Positions 1 through 8,360 of a stretch of 64,000 nt of DNA are shown in pieces. The translations under genes were made by a program, and so were the position numbers. Origin of the DNA: Mesorhizobium sp. dw_380 (lineage in GTDB: Bacteria; Pseudomonadota; Alphaproteobacteria; Rhizobiales; Rhizobiaceae); NCBI RefSeq assembly GCF_018588885.1, contig NZ_JAFFIW010000003.1, positions 186,001 to 250,000 of the forward strand. Reading direction: 5' to 3'. The notes under the pieces are model-generated. The model saw only the letters and a list, made by a program, of their open reading frames with translations, was not told the origin of the DNA and ran no database searches. Numbering within the stretch: position 1 is the stretch's first letter; each line of letters starts with the position of its first letter.

Positions 1-210
1 CATCAGATGCGGGCCGTTGCCGGACCGCCTTGCATAGAGGTTCTCGATATCGGGCGTACCGTCCTCGGAGAACACCGGCCGATCGACCAGGAAGCCGAGC
101 GGTTTCAGCATCGTCTCCAGCGCGCTCAGCGCGCCGGCCTCGGCTGGCGTCACCGAGGGACAGCGAATGAGGGCGGCGAGGTTTGCGGCGGGGTCGGTCG
201 GCAGCGTCAT
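1..210 (-). CDS. dapE: Succinyl-diaminopimelate desuccinylase DapE, N-terminal part (runs off left edge)
   Basis: First 70 codons only; the rest lies outside the window. DapE is a cytoplasmic dizinc M20-family hydrolase that splits N-succinyl-LL-2,6-diaminopimelate into succinate and LL-diaminopimelate for lysine and peptidoglycan synthesis. The visible part carries the family's opening block, with RCPSVTPAE at residues 16-24 and DIENLYAR at 54-61. The metal ligands would lie further on. The start is the ATG at 208-210. It is on the same strand as dapD (2612-3466), but two membrane-protein genes and an opposite-strand gene lie between them, so one shared transcript is unlikely. The 126 bp to the divergent gene at 337 must hold both promoters. 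Confidence 0.9.
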   Translation of the reverse strand, partial: MTLPTDPAANLAALIRCPSVTPAEAGALSALETMLKPLGFLVDRPVFSEDGTPDIENLYARRSGNGPHLM

Positions 211-336
211 GGCAAAAGCGATAGTCGAAAGCGGAAGGCCTGTCACGGCCAGACATGGAGGCCAGCTCAATGGCCGACGATACCGCCGACATTATGGTTT
301 TCATGTCGTATAGTCGGGCTAAGTGCGGAGTGAGAG

Positions 337-1389
337 ATGGCGAACGGGGAGAAAAGGATCGTCATCGCCGGTGCCGGCAGCATCGGCTGCTATGTTGGCG
401 GCTGCCTGGCGCTTGCCGGCCGGCAGGTGATTCTGCTGGCCCGGCCGCGCATCGAGGCAGCGGTGCGGCAGGGCGGATTGCGCATCAGCGATCTTGAAGG
501 CCGCGATCGCCTGGTCAAGCCCGACAGGCTCGGGATCACCGCGGATCCGGCCGTCGCCTTGCCGGAGGCGGACGTGGTCCTGGTGACCGTCAAGAGCGGC
601 GCGACACAGGAGATGGCCGCGCTCATCAAGGCCCATGCCCGCGCCGATGCCGTGGTGGTCAGTTTGCAGAATGGTGTCGACAATGCCGACAGGCTGCGCG
701 CCGGGCTTGGCCCGCGACCGGTGCTGGCCGGCATGGTGCCGTTCAATGTCGTGCAATCGCCGGACGGCGACCTGCCGCTGCGCCTCCACCGCGCCAGCGA
801 CGGCAAGGTGATGATAGAGGATGGCGGCACCGGCCTTGCCGGTCTTCTCGATGTCGCCAGTTTTCTTAATGTCGGGGGGCTGGCGGTCGAGACACACGGC
901 GACATGAAGGCCGTGCAGTGGGGCAAGCTTCTGATGAACCTCAACAACGCGCTGGTGGCGCTTTCGGGCCTGCCGCTGGCGAGGGAACTCGCCGATCGCC
1001 GCTGGCGGCTGATCCTGGCCGGCCAGATCGACGAGGCGCTGCGGGCGATGAAAGCCTCCGGTATCGAGCCGGCGCGGATCGCCGGCCTGCGGCCGGCAAT
1101 GCTGCCGAAGGTGCTCAGGCTGCCGGACTGGCCGTTCAAATTGCTGGCGCGGCGCATGCTGGCGATCGACCCGGAGGCCCGCTCGTCAATGTGGGACGAT
1201 CTGCAGCGCGGCAGGCCGACCGAAATCGACGACCTGCAGGGCGCCGTTCTGCGCCTGGCCGAAAAGGCGGGAACGCCGGCGCCGATCATCCAGCATGTGG
1301 CGGCGCTGGTGCGTCAGGCGGAAGCCGACCGGCGCGGCGCGCCCGGCCTGTCGCCAGGTGCCATCAGCGGCAATCTTCAATCAGCGTGA
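337..1389 (+). CDS. Ketopantoate reductase family protein (PanE/ApbA-like), copy 1
   Basis: A 350-aa NADPH-dependent 2-dehydropantoate 2-reductase family protein. The true PanE reduces ketopantoate to pantoate in coenzyme A synthesis. The N-terminal Rossmann fold shows GAGSIG at residues 12-17, followed by a KSGATQ segment. The C-terminal domain has the family's KLLMNLNNAL stretch with the candidate catalytic lysine, and a SSMWDDLQRGR-type block near residue 290. Start: ATG 337 preceded by GGAGTGAG. The end overlaps the convergent gene at 1364 by 26 bp. A second, distinct family member lies at 46505, so this one may act on another 2-oxo acid; sequence alone cannot decide. Confidence 0.8.
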   Translation: MANGEKRIVIAGAGSIGCYVGGCLALAGRQVILLARPRIEAAVRQGGLRISDLEGRDRLVKPDRLGITADPAVALPEADVVLVTVKSGATQEMAALIKAHARADAVVVSLQNGVDNADRLRAGLGPRPVLAGMVPFNVVQSPDGDLPLRLHRASDGKVMIEDGGTGLAGLLDVASFLNVGGLAVETHGDMKAVQWGKLLMNLNNALVALSGLPLARELADRRWRLILAGQIDEALRAMKASGIEPARIAGLRPAMLPKVLRLPDWPFKLLARRMLAIDPEARSSMWDDLQRGRPTEIDDLQGAVLRLAEKAGTPAPIIQHVAALVRQAEADRRGAPGLSPGAISGNLQSA

Positions 1390-2065
1390 TCTTCTGCCAG
1401 ATCTTGCGCGACAGGTTCGAGCTCAAATTCTCGATGTCGTTGACGCCGTCGATGACGACGTCGTCATTGACCGACTGGGCGAACAAGGCGGCGATCTTGC
1501 CGGTGATCGACAACATTTCCGAGCAATAGTCGAGATAGCGCGCCAGGTCGGCGGCATTGGTGAGACGGGCGGGTGAATGCGCCGTCGGCTTGAAATTGGC
1601 CGAAAGCGCCGCCGGATCCTTGGTCAGCTGGTGCATGTCGATGACGTGGATCAGCGAGCGCAGGCCATGCAGCTGGCGAAAGACCTTCTTGCGCTTGATG
1701 CGCTCCTCGGTGCGGATCAGCGCCAGAAAGCCAAGCACGGCCAGGATGACGGTGTTGATCGACGCCTCGATGCCCTGCACCGATTGCACGGCATCGTCGG
1801 TTCCCGAAATGCGGTCGAGCGGCAGGATGGTGCCGACGAACAGGAAGATCAGCACGCCGGCGATGAAGGCCGCGACGATGAGGCCGCGCAACCACCAGAT
1901 CGGTTCCTCGAGCGCCTTTGCCGCCTTGGCCAGGTCGCGCGACAGCGACACCAGTTCGGCGGCCACGCCGCGCAATCCCGCTTCGGGAAAGCGGTCGGCA
2001 ATGCGGCCCTCCAGCCGCTTGGCCGTGTCGATGATCAGTTCCGGATCAAGCGTGCGGTAGCGCAT
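1364..2065 (-). CDS. Conserved hypothetical two-helix membrane protein
   Basis: A 233-aa protein I do not recognise. The N-terminal 55 residues are charged and helical. Two hydrophobic segments follow, at roughly 58-83 (FIAGVLIFLFVG core) and 100-119 (NTVILAVLGFLAL core), then a basic stretch (RIKRKKVFRQ) and a soluble C-terminal half. This suggests an inner-membrane protein with most of its mass in the cytoplasm. Start: ATG 2063-2065. It lies 36 bp downstream of the DUF805 gene on the same strand and is probably co-transcribed with it. Its 3' end runs 26 bp into the convergent reductase gene. No enzymatic motif is visible. Confidence 0.65.
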   Translation of the reverse strand: MRYRTLDPELIIDTAKRLEGRIADRFPEAGLRGVAAELVSLSRDLAKAAKALEEPIWWLRGLIVAAFIAGVLIFLFVGTILPLDRISGTDDAVQSVQGIEASINTVILAVLGFLALIRTEERIKRKKVFRQLHGLRSLIHVIDMHQLTKDPAALSANFKPTAHSPARLTNAADLARYLDYCSEMLSITGKIAALFAQSVNDDVVIDGVNDIENLSSNLSRKIWQKITLIEDCR

Positions 2066-2101
2066 GGCGAGAAATCCGATCGGCCCCTCATGAATCGACC
2101 A

Positions 2102-2494
2102 CTATGGTTGAGCCGGCTCGTTGGTGCGCCGGCCATAGCGGTTGGGCCCAGGCTGCCCCGGAAACAGGCACAACACAAGGAAAGCGACGATCGAGACCAC
2201 CGGCACGAACAGGATCAGTGCGGCAATACCCGGCTTGTCGAGGTCGTGCAGCCGCTTGACCGCCAGTGCGATGTTCGACCACAGCGAGGCAACGAAGGCG
2301 ATGAAAAAGATGAACGACCACATGTTGCTCTCGGGCGAGCCTTCCGGCACCAGCGTGAAGCGGTACAGCGGGAAGGCCTGGATGATGGCAACGAACAATC
2401 CGCCGAGGAAATAGGCCGCGCGGCTGACGCGGCCCGATGTCTTGAAGAAAAGCCAGGTAAGATCTGCTCTGTCAGGCAAGCGGGTCCGGTCCAT
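2102..2494 (-). CDS. DUF805 family membrane protein
   Basis: A 130-aa small inner-membrane protein of the DUF805 type, whose function is unknown. It shows the family's aromatic entry motif (WLFFKTSGRVSRAAYF), about three to four hydrophobic segments, the RLHDLDKPG motif in a loop, and a C-terminal PGPNRYG, all typical of the family. I chose ATG 2494, with GGAAG a suitable distance upstream; an upstream TTG at 2512 would add six residues. It sits 117 bp downstream of dapD on the same strand and may be expressed by read-through from it, which says nothing about a role in lysine synthesis. Confidence 0.75.
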   Translation of the reverse strand: MDRTRLPDRADLTWLFFKTSGRVSRAAYFLGGLFVAIIQAFPLYRFTLVPEGSPESNMWSFIFFIAFVASLWSNIALAVKRLHDLDKPGIAALILFVPVVSIVAFLVLCLFPGQPGPNRYGRRTNEPAQP

Positions 2495-2611
2495 ATTGAT
2501 TGGCGCTTCCAATGCCTTGACGACCGCCTCGGCTCACGTAGTTCCCTTGGCTGACCCACCGCAGCGACCGATTGTCACGCTGGTCGAGCGTGCGCCGGCT
2601 CGGTGGAAAGA

Positions 2612-3466
2612 TCAATCGCGCAGCAATTCGTTGATCGAGGTCTTGGACCGGGTCCTGGCATCGACCCGCTTGACGATCACGGCGCAGTAGAGGCCGGGGC
2701 CGGGCTCGTTGTTCGGAAACGGCTTGCCGGGCAGCGAGCCGGCGACGACGACGGAATTCGGTGGCACTTCACCATAGAAGATCTCGCCGGTGGCGCGGTC
2801 GACGATCTTGGTCGACTGGCCGATGAAGACACCCATGCCGAGCACGGAGCCTTCGCGCACGATGCAGCCCTCGACGACTTCCGAACGCGCGCCGATAAAG
2901 CAATTGTCCTCGATGATGGTGGGGCCGGCCTGCATCGGCTCCAGCACGCCGCCGATGCCGACGCCGCCCGAAAGGTGGACGTTCTTGCCGATCTGGGCGC
3001 AGGAGCCGACCGAAGCCCAGGTATCGACCATCGTGCCGCTATCGACATAGGCGCCGACATTGACGAAGGACGGCATCAGCACGGCGCCCGGCGCGACATA
3101 GGCGGAACGGCGCACGATCGACGACGGCACGGCGCGGAAGCCCGCCTTCTCGAAATCGACGGCGCTCCAGCCGTCGAACTTGGATGGCACCTTGTCCCAC
3201 CAGACGGCCTGGCCCGGGCCGCCCTTGATGATCTCCATCGGATTGAGCCGGAAGGAGAGCAGCACCGCCTTCTTCAGCCACTGGTTGACGTGCCACTTGC
3301 CGTCGTCCTGCCGTTCGGCGACGCGGACCGTGCCGCGGTCGAGCAGGTCGAGTGCCGACTGGATGGCGTCGCGCGTCGCGCCGCGTGTCGCGGTCGAAAT
3401 GGCATCGCGCTCCTCGAAGGCCTTCTCGACGGTTTTCTCGAGGCTCGCCAGATCGGGCTTCGACAT
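2612..3466 (-). CDS. dapD: 2,3,4,5-tetrahydropyridine-2,6-dicarboxylate N-succinyltransferase DapD
   Basis: A 284-aa cytoplasmic trimeric left-handed beta-helix enzyme. It transfers succinyl from succinyl-CoA to tetrahydrodipicolinate in the succinylase branch of diaminopimelate/lysine synthesis. The length is normal. The N-terminal helical domain is followed by imperfect hexapeptide repeats from about residue 100 to 240, including [19 protein letters not shown] and the downstream GGVLEP-containing block. Start: ATG 3464-3466. The next pathway enzyme in this set, dapE, lies at the left edge on the same strand. The adjacent HAD gene and argB further right belong to the same conserved rhizobial neighbourhood, here spread apart by insertions. 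Confidence 0.95.
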   Translation of the reverse strand: MSKPDLASLEKTVEKAFEERDAISTATRGATRDAIQSALDLLDRGTVRVAERQDDGKWHVNQWLKKAVLLSFRLNPMEIIKGGPGQAVWWDKVPSKFDGWSAVDFEKAGFRAVPSSIVRRSAYVAPGAVLMPSFVNVGAYVDSGTMVDTWASVGSCAQIGKNVHLSGGVGIGGVLEPMQAGPTIIEDNCFIGARSEVVEGCIVREGSVLGMGVFIGQSTKIVDRATGEIFYGEVPPNSVVVAGSLPGKPFPNNEPGPGLYCAVIVKRVDARTRSKTSINELLRD

Positions 3467-3601
3467 GAATTTGCTCCATTACCAAGCTGTTAAGGGGCTG
3501 CGGCTTAACCTGTTCCAAAGTCGCGCGGACCCTATGTTAAGGCTCAATGGGGGTCAATCGCGGCTGCGTCATGGGACGACGCAAGTAAAGGAATTGAACG
3601 G

Positions 3602-4456
3602 GTGGATTCGATGACTCCCATGGAAAAGGCGGGATGGACGCCGCTGCCGCATTCGGACGAGGATCTGCAGCGATCGAAAAGCGTGCCTGACACGCCGCAG
3701 ACGCGGGCCGAGACCTACCGGCTAGCCTGGAACGATCCCGACTTCATGACGCGCCGCGAATTGCGCGCGGTCCGGCTGCAGCTCGAACTGTTGAAGCCGG
3801 AAATGATCCTGGCCGAACGCGGCATCAGTTCGACTGTGATCCTGTTTGGCGGTGCGCGCCTGCCGGAGCCCGGTGGCGAAGCCTGGGCGGCCAAGAATGA
3901 GACGCAGAAGAAAAACCTTCTGGAAAACAGCAAATATTACGAGGAAGCGCGCAAATTCGCCCGGCTGTGCTCGCAACAATCGGCCACGTCATCCTACCGC
4001 GAATATGTCGTGGTGACCGGCGGAGGTCCCGGCGTGATGGAAGCGGGAAATCGCGGCGCCGATGATGTCGGCGCGCCGTCGATCGGGCTCAACATCGTCT
4101 TGCCGCACGAGCAGGCGCCAAACGCCTATGTGACGCCGGAGCTCTGCTTCAACTTCCACTATTTCGCCATCCGTAAGATGCATTTCGTCATGCGCGCCAA
4201 GGCGGTGGCGGTGTTTCCCGGCGGCTTCGGCACGATGGACGAGTTCTTCGAGACCCTCACGCTGATCCAGACCGGGCGCATGGAGCGGGTGCCGGTGATC
4301 CTGTTCGGCAAGTCCTTCTGGAAACGGGCGATCAACCTCGACTTCCTCGCCGAGCAAGGCACGATCAGCCCCGGCGACCAGGACATCATCGATTTCGTCG
4401 ACACCGCCGACGAGGCCTGGGGCATTATCAGCCGGTTCTATAAGTTAGGGGAGTAG
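3602..4456 (+). CDS. LOG family protein (Lonely-guy type, putative cytokinin riboside 5'-monophosphate phosphoribohydrolase)
   Basis: A 284-aa cytoplasmic protein of the TIGR00730/LOG family. Characterised members hydrolyse nucleoside 5'-monophosphates, including cytokinin ribotides, to free base and ribose 5-phosphate. Both signature motifs are present: GGGPGVMEA at residues 140-148 and PGGFGTMDE at 206-214. It is about 90 residues longer than the short LOG enzymes because of an N-terminal helical extension of about 100 residues. The GTG at 3602 has AGGA nine bases upstream; the ATG at 3611 is an alternative start. The gene converges on the HAD gene across a repeat-rich 102-bp gap. Whether it makes active cytokinin or salvages nucleotides cannot be told here. 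Confidence 0.8.
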   Translation: MDSMTPMEKAGWTPLPHSDEDLQRSKSVPDTPQTRAETYRLAWNDPDFMTRRELRAVRLQLELLKPEMILAERGISSTVILFGGARLPEPGGEAWAAKNETQKKNLLENSKYYEEARKFARLCSQQSATSSYREYVVVTGGGPGVMEAGNRGADDVGAPSIGLNIVLPHEQAPNAYVTPELCFNFHYFAIRKMHFVMRAKAVAVFPGGFGTMDEFFETLTLIQTGRMERVPVILFGKSFWKRAINLDFLAEQGTISPGDQDIIDFVDTADEAWGIISRFYKLGE

Positions 4457-4470
4457 GGCTGGGAACTGGG

Positions 4471-4565
4471 GAATTGAAGAACTGGAGAATTGACGAATAG
4501 AGGGACCGCGATCTCTGCGTTCCGAATCAATTCCCCAATTCCCCAATTCCTCAGTTCTTCAATTC
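4471..4565. repeat. Inverted GGGGAATTG-type repeat between convergent genes
   Basis: Two 22-bp arms, 4471-4492 and 4544-4565, are inverted copies with 20 of 22 matching positions. They consist of variations on GGGGAATTG and GAAGAACTG, and extra AATTCCCC units lie at 4530-4548. The right arm enters the last codons of the HAD gene. Folded RNA would form a long imperfect hairpin from either strand, so it may end both convergent transcripts. The low-complexity units also look like a dispersed intergenic repeat family. Confidence 0.6.
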
Positions 4566-5281
4566 GTCAATTCCCCTATTCCTCCCGCCACTATCCCTGT
4601 CAGGAATCCCGCCAGATCGTCGGTGACGAAGTCGACGTCGTCCTCCTGGGCGGGGTCGCGCTCCCATATCTCGGAAAAGGTCGGCTCGAAATTGCGCGGC
4701 ACCACGAGAACGGTGGTCATGCCCAGAGACTTCGGCACGGCCAGGTTGCGGGCGAGATCCTCGAACATCACCGCATTGTGGCCGGTGACGGCGTGCAGTT
4801 CGGCGAACTTCTCGTAGGTCTGGCGCGCGGGCTTGGGATTGAGCCCGGCGGCGACGATATCGAAGATGTCATCGAAATGGTCGAGGATGCCGAGTTGGCG
4901 CGCGGTGCGCTCGGCGTGCCTGCGGTCGCCGTTGGTGAAGATGAACTTGCGGCCGGGAAGCTGGCGGATGGCGGTGCCGAGAACGGGGTCGGGCACCAGC
5001 CATGAATAGTCGATGTCATGCACCTTCTCGAGAAAATCGTCCGGGTCGATGCCGTGGCGCGTCATCAGTCCGTTCAGCGTCGTGCCGTATTCGCGATAAA
5101 GCTCCTTCTGCAGCTTGCGCGCCTCCTCGCGCGGAAGCGCCAGCAACTCCCCGACATAGGCGGTCATCTTGACGTCGATCTGCGAGAACAGATTCGAATG
5201 GTGCGGATAGAGCGTGTTGTCGAGATCGAATACCCAGTCAGTGACATGGGCGAAGCGGGCGGGATCAGGCAGCGTGGTCAT
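4559..5281 (-). CDS. HAD-superfamily pyrimidine 5'-nucleotidase (YjjG/SDT1-like)
   Basis: A 240-aa soluble HAD hydrolase of the pyrimidine 5'-nucleotidase subfamily (as in yeast Sdt1), which dephosphorylates nucleotide-like substrates. Motif I FDLDNTLYP lies at residues 18-26 with the nucleophile Asp19 and acid/base Asp21. Motif II is in FIFTNGD, a motif III lysine in LNPKPA, and motif IV acidic residues in VMFEDLARN. The cap is helical. Start: ATG 5281. In related alphaproteobacteria this gene commonly sits beside argB and dapD; here argB is 7 kb away. The 3' end overlaps the intergenic inverted repeat. Confidence 0.85.
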   Translation of the reverse strand: MTTLPDPARFAHVTDWVFDLDNTLYPHHSNLFSQIDVKMTAYVGELLALPREEARKLQKELYREYGTTLNGLMTRHGIDPDDFLEKVHDIDYSWLVPDPVLGTAIRQLPGRKFIFTNGDRRHAERTARQLGILDHFDDIFDIVAAGLNPKPARQTYEKFAELHAVTGHNAVMFEDLARNLAVPKSLGMTTVLVVPRNFEPTFSEIWERDPAQEDDVDFVTDDLAGFLTGIVAGGIGELTN

Positions 5282-5442
5282 GCGCTCCTTATGGCACGAA
5301 ACGGGGATCCTGACAGAGACTTTATCCACAACTTACGCGCGACCTAAGTGGCGAAAATAGGCTCACGATTCAAATTTTAGGCATCCGGGAAAGGTGGCCT
5401 TCAGGGCTTACTGGCACAGAGACAGTCCTGTGGGAGCCAGCG

Positions 5443-6204
5443 ATGAACACCGTGATTCTGAAGTCCGCCGCCATCGCTTTCGCCTCCGTCGCCGCCTCTC
5501 TGCTGCTGACGCTGATCGTCGTTCCGGCCTTGGGATTTCCTGTCAACCGGACGATCTGGCTGACCTCGACGCTGTGTCCGCTGGTACTCGCCTGGGTTGC
5601 TTGCGCCAGCACCTTCTGGCAGAGCGACAGGCTGAAGAACGCGCATCGCGAACTCGCCCGCGCCCACGCCCAGCTCGCCGCGGCGCATCGGCGCCTGGCG
5701 GAAAAGGCGAGCCGCGACGACATGACCGGCATGCTCAACCGGGAAAGCTTCTTTGCCGCGCTGGACGGCTCCCGGCGCAAGTCCGACCGCGGCGCGCTGC
5801 TGATCATCGACGCCGATCATTTCAAGAAGATCAATGACAGTTTCGGCCACCTGACCGGTGACGACGCGCTGCTGTTGATCGCCAGCGCCATCGAGCGCGG
5901 GGTGCGCAACGGCGACGTGCTCGGCCGCATCGGCGGCGAGGAGTTCGGCGCGTTTCTGGTCGGAGCCACCGAGCAGGAGGCCAAGCGCGTTGCCGAGCGC
6001 ATTCGCCGCGAGGTCGAGCTGATCCGCTTCCGGCCCGTCGACGAACGGACCATTCCGCTGACCGTCAGCATCGGCGGAACCGTCTGCGGTGAGGATGTCA
6101 ACGTATCGGAACTGATGCGTGCCGCGGACCGGCGCCTCTACCAGGCCAAGCACCAGGGCCGCAACCTGACAATCGTCGATACGGACATTTCCGCGGCGGC
6201 GTGA
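5443..6204 (+). CDS. Membrane-anchored diguanylate cyclase (GGDEF)
   Basis: A 253-aa inner-membrane enzyme predicted to make cyclic di-GMP from two GTP. Two transmembrane segments (about residues 8-32 and 37-60) are joined by a very short periplasmic loop. A helical, probably coiled-coil linker (65-90) leads to a GGDEF domain. The active-site motif is GGEEF at 164-168. An RxxD inhibitory site is present as RNGD at 155-158, so product inhibition is likely. There is no PAS, GAF or EAL domain, so the input signal is unknown. Start: ATG 5443 with GGGAG seven bases upstream. Divergent from the HAD gene; no c-di-GMP effector is adjacent. Confidence 0.88.
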   Translation: MNTVILKSAAIAFASVAASLLLTLIVVPALGFPVNRTIWLTSTLCPLVLAWVACASTFWQSDRLKNAHRELARAHAQLAAAHRRLAEKASRDDMTGMLNRESFFAALDGSRRKSDRGALLIIDADHFKKINDSFGHLTGDDALLLIASAIERGVRNGDVLGRIGGEEFGAFLVGATEQEAKRVAERIRREVELIRFRPVDERTIPLTVSIGGTVCGEDVNVSELMRAADRRLYQAKHQGRNLTIVDTDISAAA

Positions 6205-6390
6205 GCCGACCGACTCGGCACAACCGGTCTGTTAGGGAATTGCTAACCCTGTTTGCATTCGGTTGTGCCGCTTGCCCGCCTTTTCGCTGCCTTGAGGCCA
6301 GGGTTGGCACGATACTGGCTTCCGTTTCGATGCGTGTGCCGTTCGGGGAATGTCATGCGCGCATCGAAGCCCCCACCCGAGAGACCTGTC

Positions 6391-6576
6391 ATGAGTTTCT
6401 TCATCAAAAAAATGTCGCGCCGCACGTTCGTGCAGGCGCTGATCGCCCTGCCCGCCTTGTCCTTGTTCCGCAAGCTGCCCGAGGCCGATGTCGCCCATGC
6501 CGGTTCATCACCTGCCGACCCGAATGAGATCGTCGAGGTCAATGGCTGGATCCTGAAGCGGAGCGACCTGGCATGA
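6391..6576 (+). CDS. Tat-signal mini-protein, likely partner of the GMC oxidoreductase
   Basis: A 61-aa protein with a twin-arginine signal (SRRTFVQALIALPALSLF at residues 9-26) and only about 35 residues beyond it, ending VNGWILKRSDLA. I know no assigned function. It overlaps the next gene by the ATGA arrangement (stop 6574-6576, next start 6573), so translation is coupled. The GMC protein that follows lacks a signal of its own. The inference is that this peptide is a small subunit that carries the flavoprotein through Tat, as small subunits of other dehydrogenases do. An open frame extends upstream to 6253, but the ATG at 6391 places the RR motif correctly. Confidence 0.7.
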   Translation: MSFFIKKMSRRTFVQALIALPALSLFRKLPEADVAHAGSSPADPNEIVEVNGWILKRSDLA

Positions 6577-8012
6577 TCTTCGACAGCTATGAGGCATATC
6601 GCGCCGCCAACTTCAAACCCAAGGTCTGCATCCTCGGTTCCGGTCCGGCCGGCACCACCATTGCCCGCAAGCTGGGTGCTGCCGGCATCCCGGTCGTGGT
6701 GCTGGAGGCCGGCTCGCGGGAATTCAGCGACGGCTCGCAGGATTTCTACCGTGGCAGCACGGTCGGCGACTTCTATTTCGATCTCGACATCACCCGGCTG
6801 CGGTACATGGGCGGCAGCTCCAACCACTGGGCGGGCTGGTGCCGGGTGCTCGACAAACAGGATTTCGAACCGAAAGCCTGGGCACCCGACACAGGCTGGC
6901 CGATCCGCCGCACCGATATCGAACCCTATTTGCCTGAGGTGCACGATATCCTCGAACTTCCCGATTTCCGGCCCGATGTGCCGATCTCGGACGACATACG
7001 CTGGGTGCAGCTGATCAAGAGCCCGGCAGTGCGCTTTGCCGAGAAATTCGCCGACGAACTCGACAAGAGCAGGAACATCGCCGTCGTGCTCAACACCTAT
7101 GCCACCGAGCTTGCCGGCGACGGCAAACGGGTGACCTGCGCCAGGCTGTGGTCCAATGGCCAGGACGCCGGCTCGTTCAGCGCCGATTATTTCATCGCCT
7201 GCACCGGCGGGCTGGAGAATTCGCGGCTGCTTCTGTGGTCGAACCAGCGCTCCAATGGCGGCGTGGTGCCGAACGCGGCGGCACTTGGCCGCTACTGGAT
7301 GGAGCACCCGACCTTCGAGGGCGGCAATGCCATCCTGGCCAACTATGGCGAGTTCGAGGTCGATGCCGTCAACGAGGCCTTCTTCTCGCCGACGCTTGCC
7401 GCGATGGAGCGCCTGCGGATCATGAATTTCGGCATCAGGCTGATCGAGACGCCTTATCCTGGCGTCAAGAGCCTCATCGCCGATCTCGCCTGCACGGCGC
7501 CCGACATGGCCGAATGGATGTCCTTCAAGTTCAGCCAGAACCTGCGCTGCGCCGCCCAGCTCTATGTCGCCTGGGAGCAGGCGCCATTGGCCTCCAACCA
7601 GATCGAACTGTCGAAGACCGATGTTGACCATGCCGGCGTGCCGCGTATCGAGCTGCACTGGAAGAAATCTGAGCTCGAACGCCGCACGCTTGTCGAAGGC
7701 CTGAAGCTGTTCGGCACGACGCTAATCGAGAAGGACCTCGGTCGTGTCCGTCTCATGGACTGGATTGCCAATGGCGAGGATTATCCGACCAACGAGGAGA
7801 CCGCGGGGCACCATCACATGGGTGGCACACGCATGGGCACCGACGTTGCCAAGAGTGTGGTGGATGCCAACTGCAAGGTGCACGGCATGGACAATCTCTA
7901 TGTCGGCGGATCCTCGGTGTTCTGCACATCCGGTCAGGCCAATCCGACGACGACGATCACGGCACTGGCCTGCCGGCTGGGGGACCATTTGAGCAAGGTG
8001 GTCTCGGTCTGA
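6573..8012 (+). CDS. GMC-family FAD oxidoreductase
   Basis: A 479-aa glucose-methanol-choline type flavoprotein that oxidises an alcohol or sugar hydroxyl; the substrate is unknown. The FAD-binding dinucleotide motif GSGPAG lies at residues 22-27. A GGSSNHWAG block typical of the family follows, then HHHMGGTRMG from His413 and the C-terminal GGSSVFCTSGQANPT with the expected substrate-side region. It has no signal peptide and no heme-binding CxxCH. Its start overlaps the stop of the Tat mini-protein, so the two are expressed together and the mini-protein may supply export. The gene is followed by a 24-bp perfect palindrome. Confidence 0.85.
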   Translation: MIFDSYEAYRAANFKPKVCILGSGPAGTTIARKLGAAGIPVVVLEAGSREFSDGSQDFYRGSTVGDFYFDLDITRLRYMGGSSNHWAGWCRVLDKQDFEPKAWAPDTGWPIRRTDIEPYLPEVHDILELPDFRPDVPISDDIRWVQLIKSPAVRFAEKFADELDKSRNIAVVLNTYATELAGDGKRVTCARLWSNGQDAGSFSADYFIACTGGLENSRLLLWSNQRSNGGVVPNAAALGRYWMEHPTFEGGNAILANYGEFEVDAVNEAFFSPTLAAMERLRIMNFGIRLIETPYPGVKSLIADLACTAPDMAEWMSFKFSQNLRCAAQLYVAWEQAPLASNQIELSKTDVDHAGVPRIELHWKKSELERRTLVEGLKLFGTTLIEKDLGRVRLMDWIANGEDYPTNEETAGHHHMGGTRMGTDVAKSVVDANCKVHGMDNLYVGGSSVFCTSGQANPTTTITALACRLGDHLSKVVSV

Positions 8013-8057
8013 GGGTTCGAGCGCGAGCCGATCCCAACCGTTGCAACGTCACCCCTT

Positions 8058-8081
8058 GCCGGCGCCATCGATGGCGCCGGC
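8058..8081. terminator. 24-bp perfect palindrome between convergent genes
   Basis: The 24 bases 8058-8081 read identically on both strands (half-site GCCGGCGCCATC). The palindrome lies between the 3' ends of the GMC gene and the 55-aa gene. A hairpin with no spacer could stop both transcripts, but no T-run follows, so intrinsic termination would be weak. A protein-binding site is an alternative. Confidence 0.4.
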
Positions 8082-8097
8082 GGAGCCCGGCATGGGT

Positions 8098-8265
8098 TTA
8101 AAAGCCGTACACGGCGATGCGCACCAGCACGGCCGCTGCGGCCAGCGACACGAGCAGGATGCCGAGGCCGATGGGAGAGCCCCAGCCGTACCATTCCATC
8201 GCCAGCTTGGCGTATTTGAATTCTTCCTCGTGCGAGAGGGGTGTACGCTGTTGGATCAGGCTCAT
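8098..8265 (-). CDS. Small one-helix membrane protein
   Basis: A 55-aa protein, MSLIQQRTPL at the start and AVYGF at the end, with a charged N-terminal part (SHEEEFKYAK) and one hydrophobic segment at about residues 31-52 (GLGILLVSLAAAAVLV core). The frame has good codon use, an ATG at 8263-8265 and GGAG upstream (AGGAGTG at 8270-8276 on the minus strand). I do not recognise the family; it is probably a single-pass inner-membrane protein. It is divergent from a MarR regulator, with a GTCTAA-N3-TTAGAC dyad between them, which suggests MarR control. Confidence 0.6.
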   Translation of the reverse strand: MSLIQQRTPLSHEEEFKYAKLAMEWYGWGSPIGLGILLVSLAAAAVLVRIAVYGF

Positions 8266-8331
8266 TTTTCACTCCTTGTCAGGCGGCCGGCTCTTGCCAT
8301 GGAGGCGCCCAAGCCGCATATTGCTGCGATA

Positions 8332-8346
8332 GTCTAAATGTTAGAC
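8332..8346. promoter_or_regulatory. Candidate MarR operator
   Basis: A perfect inverted repeat GTCTAA-ATG-TTAGAC lies 14 bp upstream of the MarR start and 66 bp upstream of the divergent 55-aa gene. Position and symmetry fit an autoregulatory operator; binding is inferred. Confidence 0.5.
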
Positions 8347-8360
8347 GGATTGATAATTAG

